Shown here one piece after another: positions 34,048 to 44,391 of a stretch of 64,000 nt of DNA. The notes beneath the pieces are model-generated. The model had not been told where the DNA came from. It was given only the letters and a program-made list of their open reading frames with translations, and made no database searches. Positions within the stretch are counted from its first letter, which is position 1; each line of letters opens with the position of its first letter. The translations under genes and the position numbers were made by a program. The DNA is from Salipiger bermudensis (GTDB lineage Bacteria > Pseudomonadota > Alphaproteobacteria > Rhodobacterales > Rhodobacteraceae): assembly GCF_019801965.1 (NCBI RefSeq), contig NZ_JAHVIA010000006.1:124001-188000 (forward strand), written 5' to 3'.

Positions 34048-34595
34048 ACAGACGAACCCTGCTTGCAGCGGGCGTGGCGCTTGCCATGATCCCCGCCGCA
34101 GCGATGGCCCACGGGCCGACCCGCCAGAAGGTCACGGTGACGACCGAGGTCGCCGCCGAGCCTGCCGAAGTCTGGGCCGCGATCGGCGATTTCCAGGACC
34201 TGACATGGCACCCGGCGGTGGTCTCGCAGAGCGGCGAGGGCGGCAACGAGATCGACGCCACCCGCGCGCTCTACCTTTCCGATCAGGGCGCCGAGGGGCC
34301 GCGGATCGATGAGGTGCTCTACAAGTATTCCGACGAGAAGATGTCCTACAGCTACCGCATCACCGAAGTGGCGGTCGAGGTGCTGCCGGTGACCAACTAC
34401 TCGTCGCATCTCACCGTGATGCCGCGCGACGGCGGCGGCTCGGTGGTGGAATGGCGCGGCGCCTTCTACCGGGGCTACCCCAACAACGATCCGCCCCCCG
34501 AACTCAACGACGAGGCCGCCATCGCGGCGGTGACCGGCGTTTACGAAGCCGGGCTGCAGGCGCTGGTCGAGCGGTTCGGTGAGCCGTCTTCGTGA
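34044..34595 (+). CDS. SRPBCC (START-like) family secreted protein
   Basis: A 183-aa protein. The N-terminus MNRRTLLAAGVALAMIPAAAMA is a signal peptide. The rest reads as a START/polyketide-cyclase helix-grip fold: VTVTTEVAAEPAEVWAAIGDFQDLTWHPAVV at the start and GVYEAGLQALVERF as the long C-terminal helix. It overlaps the DUF3280 gene (ATGA) and the next gene by 17 bp. It may bind a small hydrophobic ligand or cofactor in the periplasm; the ligand is unknown. Confidence 0.83.
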   Translation: MNRRTLLAAGVALAMIPAAAMAHGPTRQKVTVTTEVAAEPAEVWAAIGDFQDLTWHPAVVSQSGEGGNEIDATRALYLSDQGAEGPRIDEVLYKYSDEKMSYSYRITEVAVEVLPVTNYSSHLTVMPRDGGGSVVEWRGAFYRGYPNNDPPPELNDEAAIAAVTGVYEAGLQALVERFGEPSS

Positions 34596-35520
34596 TCTCG
34601 CCCTCGGGCTGAGCCTGACCCTCGCCGCGCTGCCCGCGGCGGGGGAGATCGCCTTCGTCACCTGCCAGACCGGCGACGCGGTGAGCGTGCTCGACCTCGA
34701 CAGCGGCGAAGAGCGCGCCCGCTGGGACGTGCCCGGCAAACCGGCCGGTGTGGCGGTGGGCGGGGGCGCCGTCTTCACGGTGTCGCCCGACAGCAAGACG
34801 GTGCGGCGCTATGCGCTGAATGGCGAGGTCACCGCATCGGTGGTGCTCGACGGCGGCCCGATCGGCACCGCCTATGATGCCCGCAACAATCGCCTCTTCG
34901 TCTCCGACTGGTACAACGCGCGGCTCTGGACCCTCGACGGCACCACGCTGGAGCTCGAGGCCGAGCTCCCCGCCGGCGCCGCCCCGGCCGGGCTGGCGCT
35001 TTCGCCGGATGGAAGGCTGCTCGCGAGCGCCGAACGCGATGCCGACCGCATCAGCCTCTACGACACTGCGACGCTGGCGCTGCTGCGCAGCGTACCGGTC
35101 GGCACCCGCCCCTTCGGCCTCGGCTTCGCGCCCGATGGCCGGCTCTTCGTCGGCAATGTCGGCAGCAACGACCTGAGCGTGATCGATCCGCAGGCAGGCG
35201 AGGTGCTGGCCACTGTCGCGGTGGGCGAGCGCCCCTACGGCGTGGCCTTCGCCGCCGGCCGCGCCTTCGTCACCAACCAGTACGAGAACACGCTCTCGGT
35301 GATCGCGCTCGCGGATCTCTCGCCCGTCGCCACGCTCGACACCGGCGAATACCCCGAGGGCATCGCCGCCACCGCCGATGGCCGCATCGCGGTGGCCAAC
35401 TGGTTCGACAACACGCTGAGCGTCATCGACGCGGAGAGCCTCGAGACCGTGGCGTTGCTCGACACCGCCGACGGCCCGCGCGCCTTCGGCGCCTTCCTCT
35501 ACGACGGAGACCTGCCATGA
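34579..35520 (+). CDS. YncE-like beta-propeller secreted protein
   Basis: A 313-aa periplasmic propeller protein (signal MSRLRDLALGLSLTLAALPAAG) with about seven repeats such as AFVTCQTGDAVSVLDLDSGEE and LFVGNVGSNDLSVIDPQAGEV. It starts at GTG 34579, 17 bp inside the preceding gene, and overlaps the SoxYZ-like gene by ATGA. It is distinct from but related in design to the propeller at 31224-32195. No haem or metal motif is visible. Confidence 0.8.
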   Translation: MSRLRDLALGLSLTLAALPAAGEIAFVTCQTGDAVSVLDLDSGEERARWDVPGKPAGVAVGGGAVFTVSPDSKTVRRYALNGEVTASVVLDGGPIGTAYDARNNRLFVSDWYNARLWTLDGTTLELEAELPAGAAPAGLALSPDGRLLASAERDADRISLYDTATLALLRSVPVGTRPFGLGFAPDGRLFVGNVGSNDLSVIDPQAGEVLATVAVGERPYGVAFAAGRAFVTNQYENTLSVIALADLSPVATLDTGEYPEGIAATADGRIAVANWFDNTLSVIDAESLETVALLDTADGPRAFGAFLYDGDLP

Positions 35521-36326
35521 CAGCCCCCCTGCCCCGCCTCCTGCTCGCCGCCGCGCTGAGCCTCGCGGCGCTGCCGCTGCAGGCGGGCGAAGCCTGGGAC
35601 GGCATCCGCGCGCAGCTCTACGGCGACCGCCCCATGCTGCCGGGCGACGGGGTGATCGCGCTCGACGCGCCCTACCGCACCGACAACGACGCCCGCACCC
35701 GCATCGCCGCGCAGGTGGCGGCCCCCGAAGGCGGGCAGATCGGCAAGGTCGCGGTGGTGCTGGATGAGAACCCGATGCCGGTCTCGGCGGTCTTCGAGCT
35801 GCGCCAGCCGCAGCCGCGCTTCTTCTTCGACACCACGCTGCGCATCAACGGTCCGACGCCGCTGCACGTGGTGGCCGAGATGACCGACGGCCGGCTCTTC
35901 GTGGCGGAGGCCTTCGTCAAGACCTCCGGCCAGGGCGCCTGCGCCGCCCCGCCCGGCACCGATCCCGAGGCGGCACTCGCCACGCTCGGCGACATGGTGC
36001 TCTCGGTGGGCGACGGCCCCGCCGTCGACCGGCTCGCGGCGCTCTCCGAGCGCCTGCGCCGGCTCGATGTCGACATCTCGCACCCGTCGCATTCGGGCAT
36101 GCAGATGGACCAGATCACCCTGCTCTTCATCCCCATGCGCTATGTCGAGACGCTCGAGATCGAGACCGAGAGCGGCGGCTATGTCGACATGACTGGCAGC
36201 ATCTCGCTCTCTGAGAACCCGCAGATCAGCCTCTCGGTGCCGGGCGAGACCCGCCGCGTGGGGGTGACGATGACCGACACCAGCGGCACGGTCACCACGG
36301 CGGAAACCGAACTCGCGGGGTTCTGA
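35517..36326 (+). CDS. Quinoprotein dehydrogenase-associated SoxYZ-like carrier
   Basis: A 269-aa periplasmic fusion of a SoxY-like domain (residues about 25-145) and a SoxZ-like domain (about 185-269). A single Cys in SGQGACAAPPG lies at the end of the SoxY part, where SoxY carries its substrate-linking GGCGG cysteine. HPSHSGMQMDQITLLFIP begins the SoxZ part. The family (TIGR04557 type) travels with quinoprotein alcohol dehydrogenases rather than thiosulfate genes. What it carries is unknown. Last gene of the operon. Confidence 0.82.
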   Translation: MTAPLPRLLLAAALSLAALPLQAGEAWDGIRAQLYGDRPMLPGDGVIALDAPYRTDNDARTRIAAQVAAPEGGQIGKVAVVLDENPMPVSAVFELRQPQPRFFFDTTLRINGPTPLHVVAEMTDGRLFVAEAFVKTSGQGACAAPPGTDPEAALATLGDMVLSVGDGPAVDRLAALSERLRRLDVDISHPSHSGMQMDQITLLFIPMRYVETLEIETESGGYVDMTGSISLSENPQISLSVPGETRRVGVTMTDTSGTVTTAETELAGF

Positions 36327-36385
36327 GGGGTTTCGCCGCGCAAGCGCGTCGGCCGACGCAGGGCGCGGCTTCAAGACGGAAGACA

Positions 36386-36502
36386 GGGGGCGCCGCCCCC
36401 TCTTGGCCTGCGGCCAATTCACCCCCGAGGTATTTTGGAACCAGAGAAGGCACGAGGAGAGCGCCCCTGACTTCTCTTCGTCAAAAATACTCCCGCCGGA
36501 GG
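36386..36502. repeat. Convergent terminator-like repeat pair
   Basis: The 257-bp gap between convergent genes contains hairpins GGGGGC-GCC-GCCCCC (36386-36400) and TTGGCC-TGC-GGCCAA (36403-36417). They are followed by the tail ACCCCCGAGGTATTTTGGAACC (36421 on). The same tail recurs inverted at 36471-36502. A related unit is at 61637-61682. Probably a bidirectional terminator family. Confidence 0.6.
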
Positions 36503-36583
36503 CAGGCCGGACCGGGCCGCCGCGCGGATGCCGGGCAAGGGCGCAGGCTGATGGCGAGGACGCCCGCAAGGGCGGAGGAGCGG

Positions 36584-37123
36584 TCAGGGGTGGCCGGGAT
36601 GCGGGGTGACGCGTTCGAGCGGAAAGTCGAAGAATGCCCAGCCATCCGTGCCTTCGGGCAGCCAGTAGACCGTCTCGTAGCCGTATTCCAGCGCGCGCTT
36701 GGCGGCGTTCCAGCTCATCCAGCACTCCGCGAGGCAGAAAAGCAGCACCGGATGCGCGGGATCGTTGCCCGTGGCGGCGGCGAGACCCTCGCGGAAGTAG
36801 CGATCCGTGGCCTCGGCGATGGCGCCGTAGCCCACGTTGGGCAGCCAGACCGCGCCGGGGATGCTGTCGCGCGGCTTGTCGCGCCAGATCGTGCCCTCGG
36901 GCAGGTTGGCGGGCTTCGGTGCCTGCGGCAGCACGTCGACGAAGGCGACCTCGCCGCTCTCCCAGAGCCCGTGCGCCTGCTCGGAATCCACCACCATGGC
37001 GCCGGCAAGCGTCGCCGGCACAGGGCCGCGATAGCCGTCCATCCGGTAGCCCTCGGGCTCGGCCACCTGGGCAATCGCGAGCGCCGGCAGCAGCCCAACC
37101 ACTGCCGCCAGCGCCCGGATCAC
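36584..37123 (-). CDS. PQQ-associated CXXCW-motif rhodanese-like protein
   Basis: A 179-aa secreted protein with a signal peptide (MIRALAAVVGLLPALAIA). The mature part resembles a rhodanese fold. Near residue 130 is LLFCLAECWMSWNAAKRAL, the signature of the 'PQQ-dependent catabolism-associated CXXCW motif' family; the spacing seen is C-x3-C-W. The start is GTG 37123, coupled by GTGA to xoxJ. It is the last gene of the adhC-fghA-cyt-xoxFGJ operon. Redox or sulfur chemistry on a quinoprotein partner is inferred. Confidence 0.83.
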   Translation of the reverse strand: MIRALAAVVGLLPALAIAQVAEPEGYRMDGYRGPVPATLAGAMVVDSEQAHGLWESGEVAFVDVLPQAPKPANLPEGTIWRDKPRDSIPGAVWLPNVGYGAIAEATDRYFREGLAAATGNDPAHPVLLFCLAECWMSWNAAKRALEYGYETVYWLPEGTDGWAFFDFPLERVTPHPGHP

Positions 37124-37971
37124 TGCCCGACCTCGCGCAGCCCGTCACCCATGTCGGTGACCAGCGGCACGCCGGCCTCGGCAAGGATCGCGTCGATCTC
37201 GCCCTGGTGGCGGCGGATCAGCGAGTTGAGCTTGCGCTGCCAGACCTTCTCGCCCTGCCGCACCCCCATGGTGATGCGGTAGAACAGCTTCGGGAACTCC
37301 GCCTCGTTGAGCAACGGGATCACCTTCAGCCCGGGATGGTCGCGCTTCACCAGCGGGCCGCCGATCGGGCCCCAGATCACCGCCGCCTCGATCTTGCCCG
37401 CGGCCAGATCGTTGAGCATGTTGACCGCCGGACCGTCATAGCGCCGGTCGACCACCAGCTGGTAGGGCTTCGCCTTGCCGATCAGCCCGTAGCGCGCCAT
37501 GTGGTTCGCGGGCGGCGATCCCGCCACAACGCCCATCACCCGGCCCTTCAGGCGCGGATCCGAGAGCTGCGTCCCCTCCGCGAGCTCGCTCTCCTCGGGC
37601 ACCACCAGAACGTAGGTCGAGACCATGTAGTGGTTGGTATTGAGCACCAGCTCGTGGCCCTGGGCATACCCCATCACCACGTCGCACTTGCCCGCCTTCA
37701 GCGTGTTGCGGATGAAGCCGGTGGCCATCGGGTACCACTCGTAGCGCACCGGCAGCTCCAGCTTCGAGGCGATCAACGCCGCCAGCGCGTTCTCGTAGCC
37801 CGACCCGTCTTCCATCGACATCGGGTCGTTGGCGGGATCGGCGCAAACCCTGAATGCCGTCCGGGAGACAAGATCCGAGGTTTGCGCCTCCCCCGGCCCT
37901 GCATGGGAGGCCATCAGGACCGACAGCGCGACCGCCAGGAGGCCGCGCCGGTTACGAACCCATGCAGGCAT
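37120..37971 (-). CDS. xoxJ: XoxJ/MxaJ-type periplasmic binding protein
   Basis: A 283-aa solute-binding-fold protein associated with methanol dehydrogenase. After a signal peptide it begins FRVCADPANDPMSMEDGSGYENALAALIA and continues with FIRNTLKAGKCDVVMGYAQGHELVLNTNHYMVSTYVLV, the standard start of the quinoprotein-associated family. XoxJ proteins are thought to help activate or mature the dehydrogenase. The ATG at 37971 lies 20 bp inside the xoxG gene in another frame. Confidence 0.87.
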   Translation of the reverse strand: MPAWVRNRRGLLAVALSVLMASHAGPGEAQTSDLVSRTAFRVCADPANDPMSMEDGSGYENALAALIASKLELPVRYEWYPMATGFIRNTLKAGKCDVVMGYAQGHELVLNTNHYMVSTYVLVVPEESELAEGTQLSDPRLKGRVMGVVAGSPPANHMARYGLIGKAKPYQLVVDRRYDGPAVNMLNDLAAGKIEAAVIWGPIGGPLVKRDHPGLKVIPLLNEAEFPKLFYRITMGVRQGEKVWQRKLNSLIRRHQGEIDAILAEAGVPLVTDMGDGLREVGQ

Positions 37972-38485
37972 CTTCCATCTCGCTGAAGGTTTCGCTCTTG
38001 GCTTCCTTCTTGGCCGGGCGTCCGCGCCCGATGGCGCCGGAGCCATGCGCCTTGAGGTAGGTGTAGATGTCGTCGAGATAGCACATCACGTTGGGGTTGG
38101 TGCCGAAGGCGGGCATCACCGAGTTCTCGGCCGCTCCGACCTTTTGGCGGCCGTTCACCACCACGTCGACGAAATCGTAGTAATCCATCTCGAGCGCCGA
38201 GTTCTTCAGCGCCGGGGCATAGGTCGATCCCTCGCCGTCCGGGCCGTGGCAGACGTGGCACTCGGCATGGTAGCGACGGAAGCCCGAGAAGGTCGGCCAG
38301 TCCACCGCGCCGTCCTCGGAGACGTTGAATGTCGGGATGCCGTCCTCGGTGAAGTAGCGCCCGCCTTCCTCGTAGTCGACCGCGATGTTCGGGTCATCCA
38401 TCGAGACGGCGTCCGCGGCGGACAGCGCGCTTGCCGTGAGGGCGCAGGCGGCCGCGGCAAGAAGAAGGGGAATGGGTCGGGTCAT
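37952..38485 (-). CDS. xoxG: XoxG-type c-type cytochrome, methanol metabolism-related
   Basis: A 177-aa periplasmic mono-haem cytochrome. It has a signal peptide, a haem site CHVCH, the likely axial Met in NSVMPAFG, and extra Cys in NVMCYLDDI and EDACMGS (the four-cysteine family TIGR03874). It accepts electrons from the PQQ of XoxF. It lies 78 bp downstream of xoxF, with xoxJ overlapping its end. It is the expected dedicated acceptor; the second cytochrome at 40523 would relay further. Confidence 0.88.
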   Translation of the reverse strand: MTRPIPLLLAAAACALTASALSAADAVSMDDPNIAVDYEEGGRYFTEDGIPTFNVSEDGAVDWPTFSGFRRYHAECHVCHGPDGEGSTYAPALKNSALEMDYYDFVDVVVNGRQKVGAAENSVMPAFGTNPNVMCYLDDIYTYLKAHGSGAIGRGRPAKKEAKSETFSEMEDACMGS

Positions 38486-38563
38486 AAGCTATCGGTCCTG
38501 GGATCACTGGGAAGTCTGGACCGGCGGGGAGGAGCTCCCCGCCGGCCCTGCGATGGCTGCGGA

Positions 38564-40366
38564 TCAGTCGGGAAGGGCGAAGACCGTCAGCTGGCCACCA
38601 AGCGCGGTGTAGTCGCTGAGCGCGGCGTAGCCGCCCACGGCGCCAAGACCGTCATTGGGATTGGTGAGACCGGCCGCGAGGCCGATGCCGGCCCAGCCGC
38701 CGACGCCCGAGAGGATGCCGACATACTGCTTGCCGCCATGCTCGTAGGTCATCACGTTGCCGATGATGCCCGAGGGGGTCTTGAAGCGGTAGAGCTCGTC
38801 ACCGGTCTCGGAGTCCACGGCCTTGAGGTAGCCCTCGAGGGTACCGTAGAACACCACGTCACCCGCGGTGGCCAGAGCGCCCGACCAGACCGAGAACTGC
38901 TCGGGGATCGACCACTTGATCTCGCCGTTGATGTTGTCCCAGGCGATGAAGTTGCCCATGCCACCATGGCTGTCCGGCGCCGGGTACATCGCCAGCGTCG
39001 CGCCCACATAGGGCTGACCGGCGGTGTAGCTCACGCGGAACGGCTCGTAATCCATGCAGACGTGGTTGGTCGGCACGTAGAACAGCTCGGTCTTGGGCGA
39101 GTAGGACGCCGGCTGCTGGTCCTTGGTGCCAAGCGCGGCCGGGCAGATGCCGGTCGAGTTCACGTCCTCGCCGTTCTGCTCGGTGGAGTACTCGGCCACC
39201 ACCGCCGGACGGCCGTAGTTTTCCGAGGCCGGGTCCATGTCGACACCCGTGGTCCAGTTGACCACCGGATCGAACTTCTCGGCGACGAGGAGCTCGCCCG
39301 TGACGCGGTCCATGGTGTAGGCGAGGCCGTTACGGTCGAAATGGGTGAGAAGCTGGCGCATCTCGCCATCCATCTCCTGATCCGTGAGGATCATCTCGTT
39401 GATGCCGTCGTAATCCCACTCGTCATGCGGCGTCATCTGGTAGAACCACTTGGCCATGCCGTCATCGGGGTCACGCGCCATGATGGTCATCGACCAGCGG
39501 TTGTCGCCCGGGCGCTGCGCCGGGTTCCAGGTCGAGGGGTTGCCGGTGCCGTAGTAGATCAGGTCGGCCTCGGGGTCATAGGAATACCAGCCCCAGGTGG
39601 TGCCGCCGCCGATCATCCACTGATCGCCTTCCCAGGTGTTGGTGCCCGAGTCCGCGCCCACCGGCTCGCCGAGATGGGTGGTGGTTTCCGGGTCCGCGAG
39701 GATGTCCTCGTCCGGGCCCATGGAATAGGCGCGCCATTCCTGCTCGCCGGTCTCCATGTTGTAGGCGGTGACCGAGCCGCGGACGCCGAATTCGCCGCCC
39801 GAGATGCCGACGATGACCTTGTCCTTCACCGGCAGAACGGTGGCGGTGTTGGTCTCGCCCTTGGACGGGTCGCCGTTGACCGCCTCCCAGAGCACTTCGC
39901 CGGTCTCGGCCGAGAGCGCCACCACCTTGGTGTCGGCCTGGTGCAGGAAGATCTTGCCGTCGGCATAGGCGACGCCACGGTTCACCGTGTCGCAGCACAT
40001 CACCGGGATCACGTTGGGATCCTGCTTCGGCTCGTAGCGCCACTTGATCTTGCCGTCCTCGTTGAGGTCGAGCGCATAGACGATGTTGGGGAACGGCGTG
40101 TGCACGAACATCGTATCGCCGACCACGAGCGGCGAGCCTTCATGGCCGCGCAGAACGCCGGTCGAGAAGGTCCAGGCCACCTGCAGGTCGCCCACGTTGT
40201 CCTTGTTGATCGAGTCGAGTTCGGAGTAGCGCTGGTTGGCGTAATCGCCGGTCTGGATCGCCCATTGCGAGGCGTTGTCCATCTGGGTCATCAGGTCTTC
40301 GTTGGCGGAAGCCATCGATGCGGCAAAAAGAGCCACGCCCGACGTCAGCAACGTCAGTGTCTTCAT
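38564..40366 (-). CDS. xoxF: Lanthanide-dependent methanol dehydrogenase XoxF
   Basis: A 600-aa PQQ-containing eight-bladed propeller in the periplasm, oxidising methanol (and often other primary alcohols) to formaldehyde. It has a signal peptide, the adjacent Cys pair C124-C125 (VMCCDTVN) that stacks on PQQ, and [13 protein letters not shown]. In that segment Asp318 is the catalytic base position and Asp320, two residues on, is the extra lanthanide ligand that marks XoxF and is Ala in calcium MxaF. Tryptophan-docking repeats are visible throughout. It is in one operon with adhC, fghA, a cytochrome, xoxG and xoxJ. Confidence 0.95.
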   Translation of the reverse strand: MKTLTLLTSGVALFAASMASANEDLMTQMDNASQWAIQTGDYANQRYSELDSINKDNVGDLQVAWTFSTGVLRGHEGSPLVVGDTMFVHTPFPNIVYALDLNEDGKIKWRYEPKQDPNVIPVMCCDTVNRGVAYADGKIFLHQADTKVVALSAETGEVLWEAVNGDPSKGETNTATVLPVKDKVIVGISGGEFGVRGSVTAYNMETGEQEWRAYSMGPDEDILADPETTTHLGEPVGADSGTNTWEGDQWMIGGGTTWGWYSYDPEADLIYYGTGNPSTWNPAQRPGDNRWSMTIMARDPDDGMAKWFYQMTPHDEWDYDGINEMILTDQEMDGEMRQLLTHFDRNGLAYTMDRVTGELLVAEKFDPVVNWTTGVDMDPASENYGRPAVVAEYSTEQNGEDVNSTGICPAALGTKDQQPASYSPKTELFYVPTNHVCMDYEPFRVSYTAGQPYVGATLAMYPAPDSHGGMGNFIAWDNINGEIKWSIPEQFSVWSGALATAGDVVFYGTLEGYLKAVDSETGDELYRFKTPSGIIGNVMTYEHGGKQYVGILSGVGGWAGIGLAAGLTNPNDGLGAVGGYAALSDYTALGGQLTVFALPD

Positions 40367-40522
40367 TTCCTTCTCCCTTGGGTGTGTCGGCGTTTCCGCC
40401 TGTTGTCCCGGGTCGGACTGTCACCGCCTTCGCGGGCGACCGGCTCGGGTCATCCTCCGGATCGGGCTCCTCTTCCTCCCGCCTTCACCGGAATCTCCTG
40501 TGTCTGGTGTCGAGTGTCTCCC

Positions 40523-40906
40523 TTACTCGGTGAACGTCGCCAAATAGGCGATGACGTCGGCGCGCTCGTCTTCCTTGCGCAGGCCGGCAAACGACATCTT
40601 GGTGCCCTTGGCGTAATCGCGCGGCTTCTCCAGGAAGGCCGCGAGCTCCTCTTCGGTCCAGGCGCCCTTCTCGGCGGCAAGCTCGGTCAGCGCGTCGGAG
40701 TAGCCGAAGCCCTCGACCGACGCGATGTCGCGTCCGACGATGCCGTTCAGCTCGGGGCCGACCTTGTTCTCGGCCCCCTCTCCCACTGCATGGCAGGCGC
40801 GGCACTTGCGAAAGACCTTTTCGCCTTTCTCAGCGTCGCCTTCGGCCGAGGCAATCCCGGCCGTAAGGCTCAGCAGGCACGCCGTGGCGAGCAGTTTCTG
40901 GATCAT
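40523..40906 (-). CDS. Class I cytochrome c (c550/c2-like)
   Basis: A 127-aa periplasmic cytochrome with a signal peptide (MIQKLLATACLLSLTAGIASA), haem site CRACH, GPELNGIVGRDIASVEGFGYSD and the axial Met in KGTKMSFAGLR. It fits the cytochrome c2/c550 fold and probably links XoxG to a terminal oxidase. It sits between fghA (28 bp) and xoxF. The 156 bp between it and xoxF contain no clear hairpin terminator, so co-transcription is likely. Confidence 0.9.
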   Translation of the reverse strand: MIQKLLATACLLSLTAGIASAEGDAEKGEKVFRKCRACHAVGEGAENKVGPELNGIVGRDIASVEGFGYSDALTELAAEKGAWTEEELAAFLEKPRDYAKGTKMSFAGLRKEDERADVIAYLATFTE

Positions 40907-40934
40907 GTTGGTCCTCCTCCCTTTCCAGGGTCAG

Positions 40935-41758
40935 TTACTTCAGTCGCGCGGCATGCCAGGCGACGTGATCTCCCGCGAACGTGTTCACGAAGAAATACGA
41001 ATGGTCATAGCCTTCCTGCATCCGGAAGGTGGCGGGCTGGCGGCCCTTGGCGATGGCCGCGGCCAGCGCCTCGGGCTTCAGCAGATCGAGGAACTGGTCG
41101 CTCGCCCCCTGGTCCACCAGCAGATCACCCTTCCAGCCGTGCTCCTCGAGCAGCAGCGTGGAATCGTGCTCCGCCCAGCAGCCCTCGTCGTCGCCGAGAT
41201 AGGCCGAGAGCTGCTTGCGCCCCCAGTCCGACTGGGTCGGATGCGCGATCGGCGCGAAGGCCGACAGGCTGTCGAACATCGACGGGTTGCGCATCGCGAT
41301 GGTCAGCGCCCCGTGTCCGCCCATCGAGTGGCCGGTGATGCCGTGCTTGTCGCCGATGCCGTCGAGCCCCTCGACGATGCCGCGCAGATCCTTGGTGATG
41401 TAGTCATACATCTGGAAATGCGGCTTCCACGGGTCGCGCTTGGCATTGACGTAGAACCCGGCGCCCTGTCCGAGATCGTAGGCGTCATCGTCGGCCACGC
41501 CCTCGCCCCGCGGCGAGGTGTCGGGAAACACGACCGCAAGGCCGTGTTTCGCCGCGTGTTCCTGAAAGCCGCCCTTCGTCATGGCGTTCTCGTGGGTGCA
41601 GGTGAGACCCGAGAGATACCACAGCACCGGCACCGGCCCGTCCTTGGCCTGCGGCGGCATGTAGACCGCGAAGGTCATGTCACAGCCGCAGGCCTCGGAG
41701 GCGTGCTTGTACACGGTCTGCGTTCCGCCGAAGCTTCGGTTTTCCGCAACGGTTTCCA

Positions 41759-41759
<1 letters not shown>
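40935..41759 (-). CDS. fghA: S-formylglutathione hydrolase
   Basis: A 274-aa cytosolic serine hydrolase of the esterase D family. The nucleophile elbow is GHSMGGHGALTIAMRNP, with LSGLTCTHENAMTKGGFQEHAA near residue 55 and the C-terminal His in YDHSYFFV. It splits S-formylglutathione to formate and glutathione, the third step of glutathione-dependent formaldehyde oxidation. It overlaps adhC by TGATG. Length and motifs match the family throughout. Confidence 0.95.
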
Positions 41760-42886
<1,127 letters not shown>

Positions 42887-42938
42887 GCAGACTCCCTCCT
42901 GACTTCAAATTCAATACGCTCTGAGGCGATTGCCCAGA

Positions 42939-42987
42939 GTATGGGTGCGCTATCGCATACCGAACAATACACCCAATGGTGGGTATT
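42939..42987. promoter_or_regulatory. Candidate operator repeats in the adhC divergent promoter
   Basis: In the 158-bp divergent gap lie GTATG...CATAC (42939-42960, inner GCG/CGC) and AATACACCCA...TGGGTATT (42966-42987), which share a GGGT(G/A) element. They are possible sites for the formaldehyde-responsive regulator. The repeats are imperfect and no promoter hexamers are convincing. Confidence 0.3.
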
Positions 42988-43044
42988 CCCCGGAATGGAC
43001 CTCGCCGCCACCCTGTTTCATAGTCGGTTGCGGGAGGAAAGCTG

Positions 43045-43650
43045 ATGTACACTCATAAATGCTATGCGGTATTTGCACTGGTCATATGCTGTGCAACTGC
43101 CGGGAATGCGGCGGATTTCTCGGATCCGACATGGCCCTGCATCCAGCGCAAGGTCGAGCGGCTGTCGATCGGGCTGATGTGGCCCGCGCCGCTCTCGGAA
43201 GAGGCGCTTTCTCCCGCCACCAAGGCCGCGGTCGACGAGCTCGCCGAGACGCTGGCGCTGCGCCGGGTCGATCTCGAGGAGGCCCGCGGGGCGGTCGCGG
43301 ATTTTGCCGAGGATCAGGGCCGCGACATGGCGCTGATGGGGGCGGTGTTCGAGCGCGTCTTCGACCGGCTCTCGGGCCGCCGGACCCGCATCATCAACGG
43401 CATCGGGGAATTCTCGCTCGGGCAGATCGCGCTGTCGGAAAAGATCGACGGCGCCCGCGCCGAGATGGACAGCCAGATGGCGCAGGCCGAGCCCGATTAC
43501 GACCGCGTCGATGCGCTCGAGGAACAGGTCGACTGGGATCAGCGCATCTTCACCGACCGGCAGAAGACCATCACCTATCTCTGCGAGACGCCGACCCTGC
43601 TGGAAAAGCGCCTCTACGCGATCTCGCAGATGCTGCAGGAGGCAGGGTAG
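43045..43650 (+). CDS. Secreted helical protein of unknown family
   Basis: A 201-aa protein with a signal peptide (MYTHKCYAVFALVICCATAGNA). The mature part is almost wholly helical, with heptad-like stretches (LRRVDLEEARGAVADFAEDQG; KIDGARAEMDSQMAQAE). Two Cys flank it (WPCIQRK near the start, YLCETPT near the end). GGGAGG precedes ATG 43045. It is divergent from adhC. I do not recognise the family; position suggests a periplasmic helper of alcohol oxidation, which is only inference. Confidence 0.7.
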   Translation: MYTHKCYAVFALVICCATAGNAADFSDPTWPCIQRKVERLSIGLMWPAPLSEEALSPATKAAVDELAETLALRRVDLEEARGAVADFAEDQGRDMALMGAVFERVFDRLSGRRTRIINGIGEFSLGQIALSEKIDGARAEMDSQMAQAEPDYDRVDALEEQVDWDQRIFTDRQKTITYLCETPTLLEKRLYAISQMLQEAG

Positions 43651-43722
43651 AGCGGCTGACCCCCCTGCCCCGGTCTCGGTCTCCTGTCGTGGTCCCGCGC
43701 GGGATACGGCGTCCGGCCGATC

Positions 43723-44391
43723 TCAGCTCAGGAAGCCCTTCACCTCGTCGCTGCTCACCACGTGGCAATAGATCATGTTGATGATCCGCAGCTCGGCCTC
43801 GTGCAGTTCCATCGTGGCGGCGGCGCAGCAATCCTCGACCACCACGACGCCAAAGCTCTCATCCGCCAGCGACCGCACCGAGGACGAGATGCACTGATCG
43901 GTGAAGATCCCGGCGACGATCACGTCGGTGATGCCCATGTTGGAGAGCACCATGCGCAGGTTGGTCCCCGTCAGCGCCGAGTCGGTGGTCTTGGTCACCA
44001 CGATCTCGTCGCCCACCGGGCCGACCGCATCGACGATCTGGCTGTCCTCTCGGTCTTTCGGCAGCAGCAGGTAGTTGAAGCCCGGCTTCTTCTGGCTCAG
44101 CGACCGGTCGCGACCGTCTTCCTTGAGGCAGGCGATGCGGGCATGGATCACCTCGATGCCATTGTCGCGCGCCCAGCCCTGAAGAGCGGCGGTGTTGGGG
44201 ATCACCGTCTCGCGCATGCGTTCGAAGAACGGCGCCCAGCGACGCGCCTCGGCGGGATCGTCGGGCAGCTCGAGATAGGTGTTCTGGATGTCGATCACCA
44301 GAAGCGCCGTCTTCGGCGCCTCCAGCACGATATCCTCGGGCTCTTCGGCGGTCTCGTAGTAGAACGAGCGCCAGGCGGTCTTCCAGCTCAT
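43723..44391 (-). CDS. Isochorismatase-family cysteine hydrolase
   Basis: A 222-aa cytosolic hydrolase. The Asp of LLVIDIQNTYLE, a Lys in VTKTTDSAL and Cys167 in GIFTDQCISSSVRSLADE form the usual D-K-C triad. It resembles biuret/N-carbamoyl-type amidases more than true isochorismatases. It follows the SDR gene with a TGATG overlap, so the two work together. The substrate is not evident. Confidence 0.85.
   Translation of the reverse strand: MSWKTAWRSFYYETAEEPEDIVLEAPKTALLVIDIQNTYLELPDDPAEARRWAPFFERMRETVIPNTAALQGWARDNGIEVIHARIACLKEDGRDRSLSQKKPGFNYLLLPKDREDSQIVDAVGPVGDEIVVTKTTDSALTGTNLRMVLSNMGITDVIVAGIFTDQCISSSVRSLADESFGVVVVEDCCAAATMELHEAELRIINMIYCHVVSSDEVKGFLS

Noticed and set aside
38564-40366. 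Reading the quinoprotein as calcium-type MxaF
   Set aside because: The lanthanide-marking second Asp (WDYDG) is present and no mxaI small-subunit gene is nearby.
37829-41338. A long open frame antisense to xoxJ, xoxG and xoxF
   Set aside because: No recognisable protein; the minus strand encodes four well-defined proteins there.
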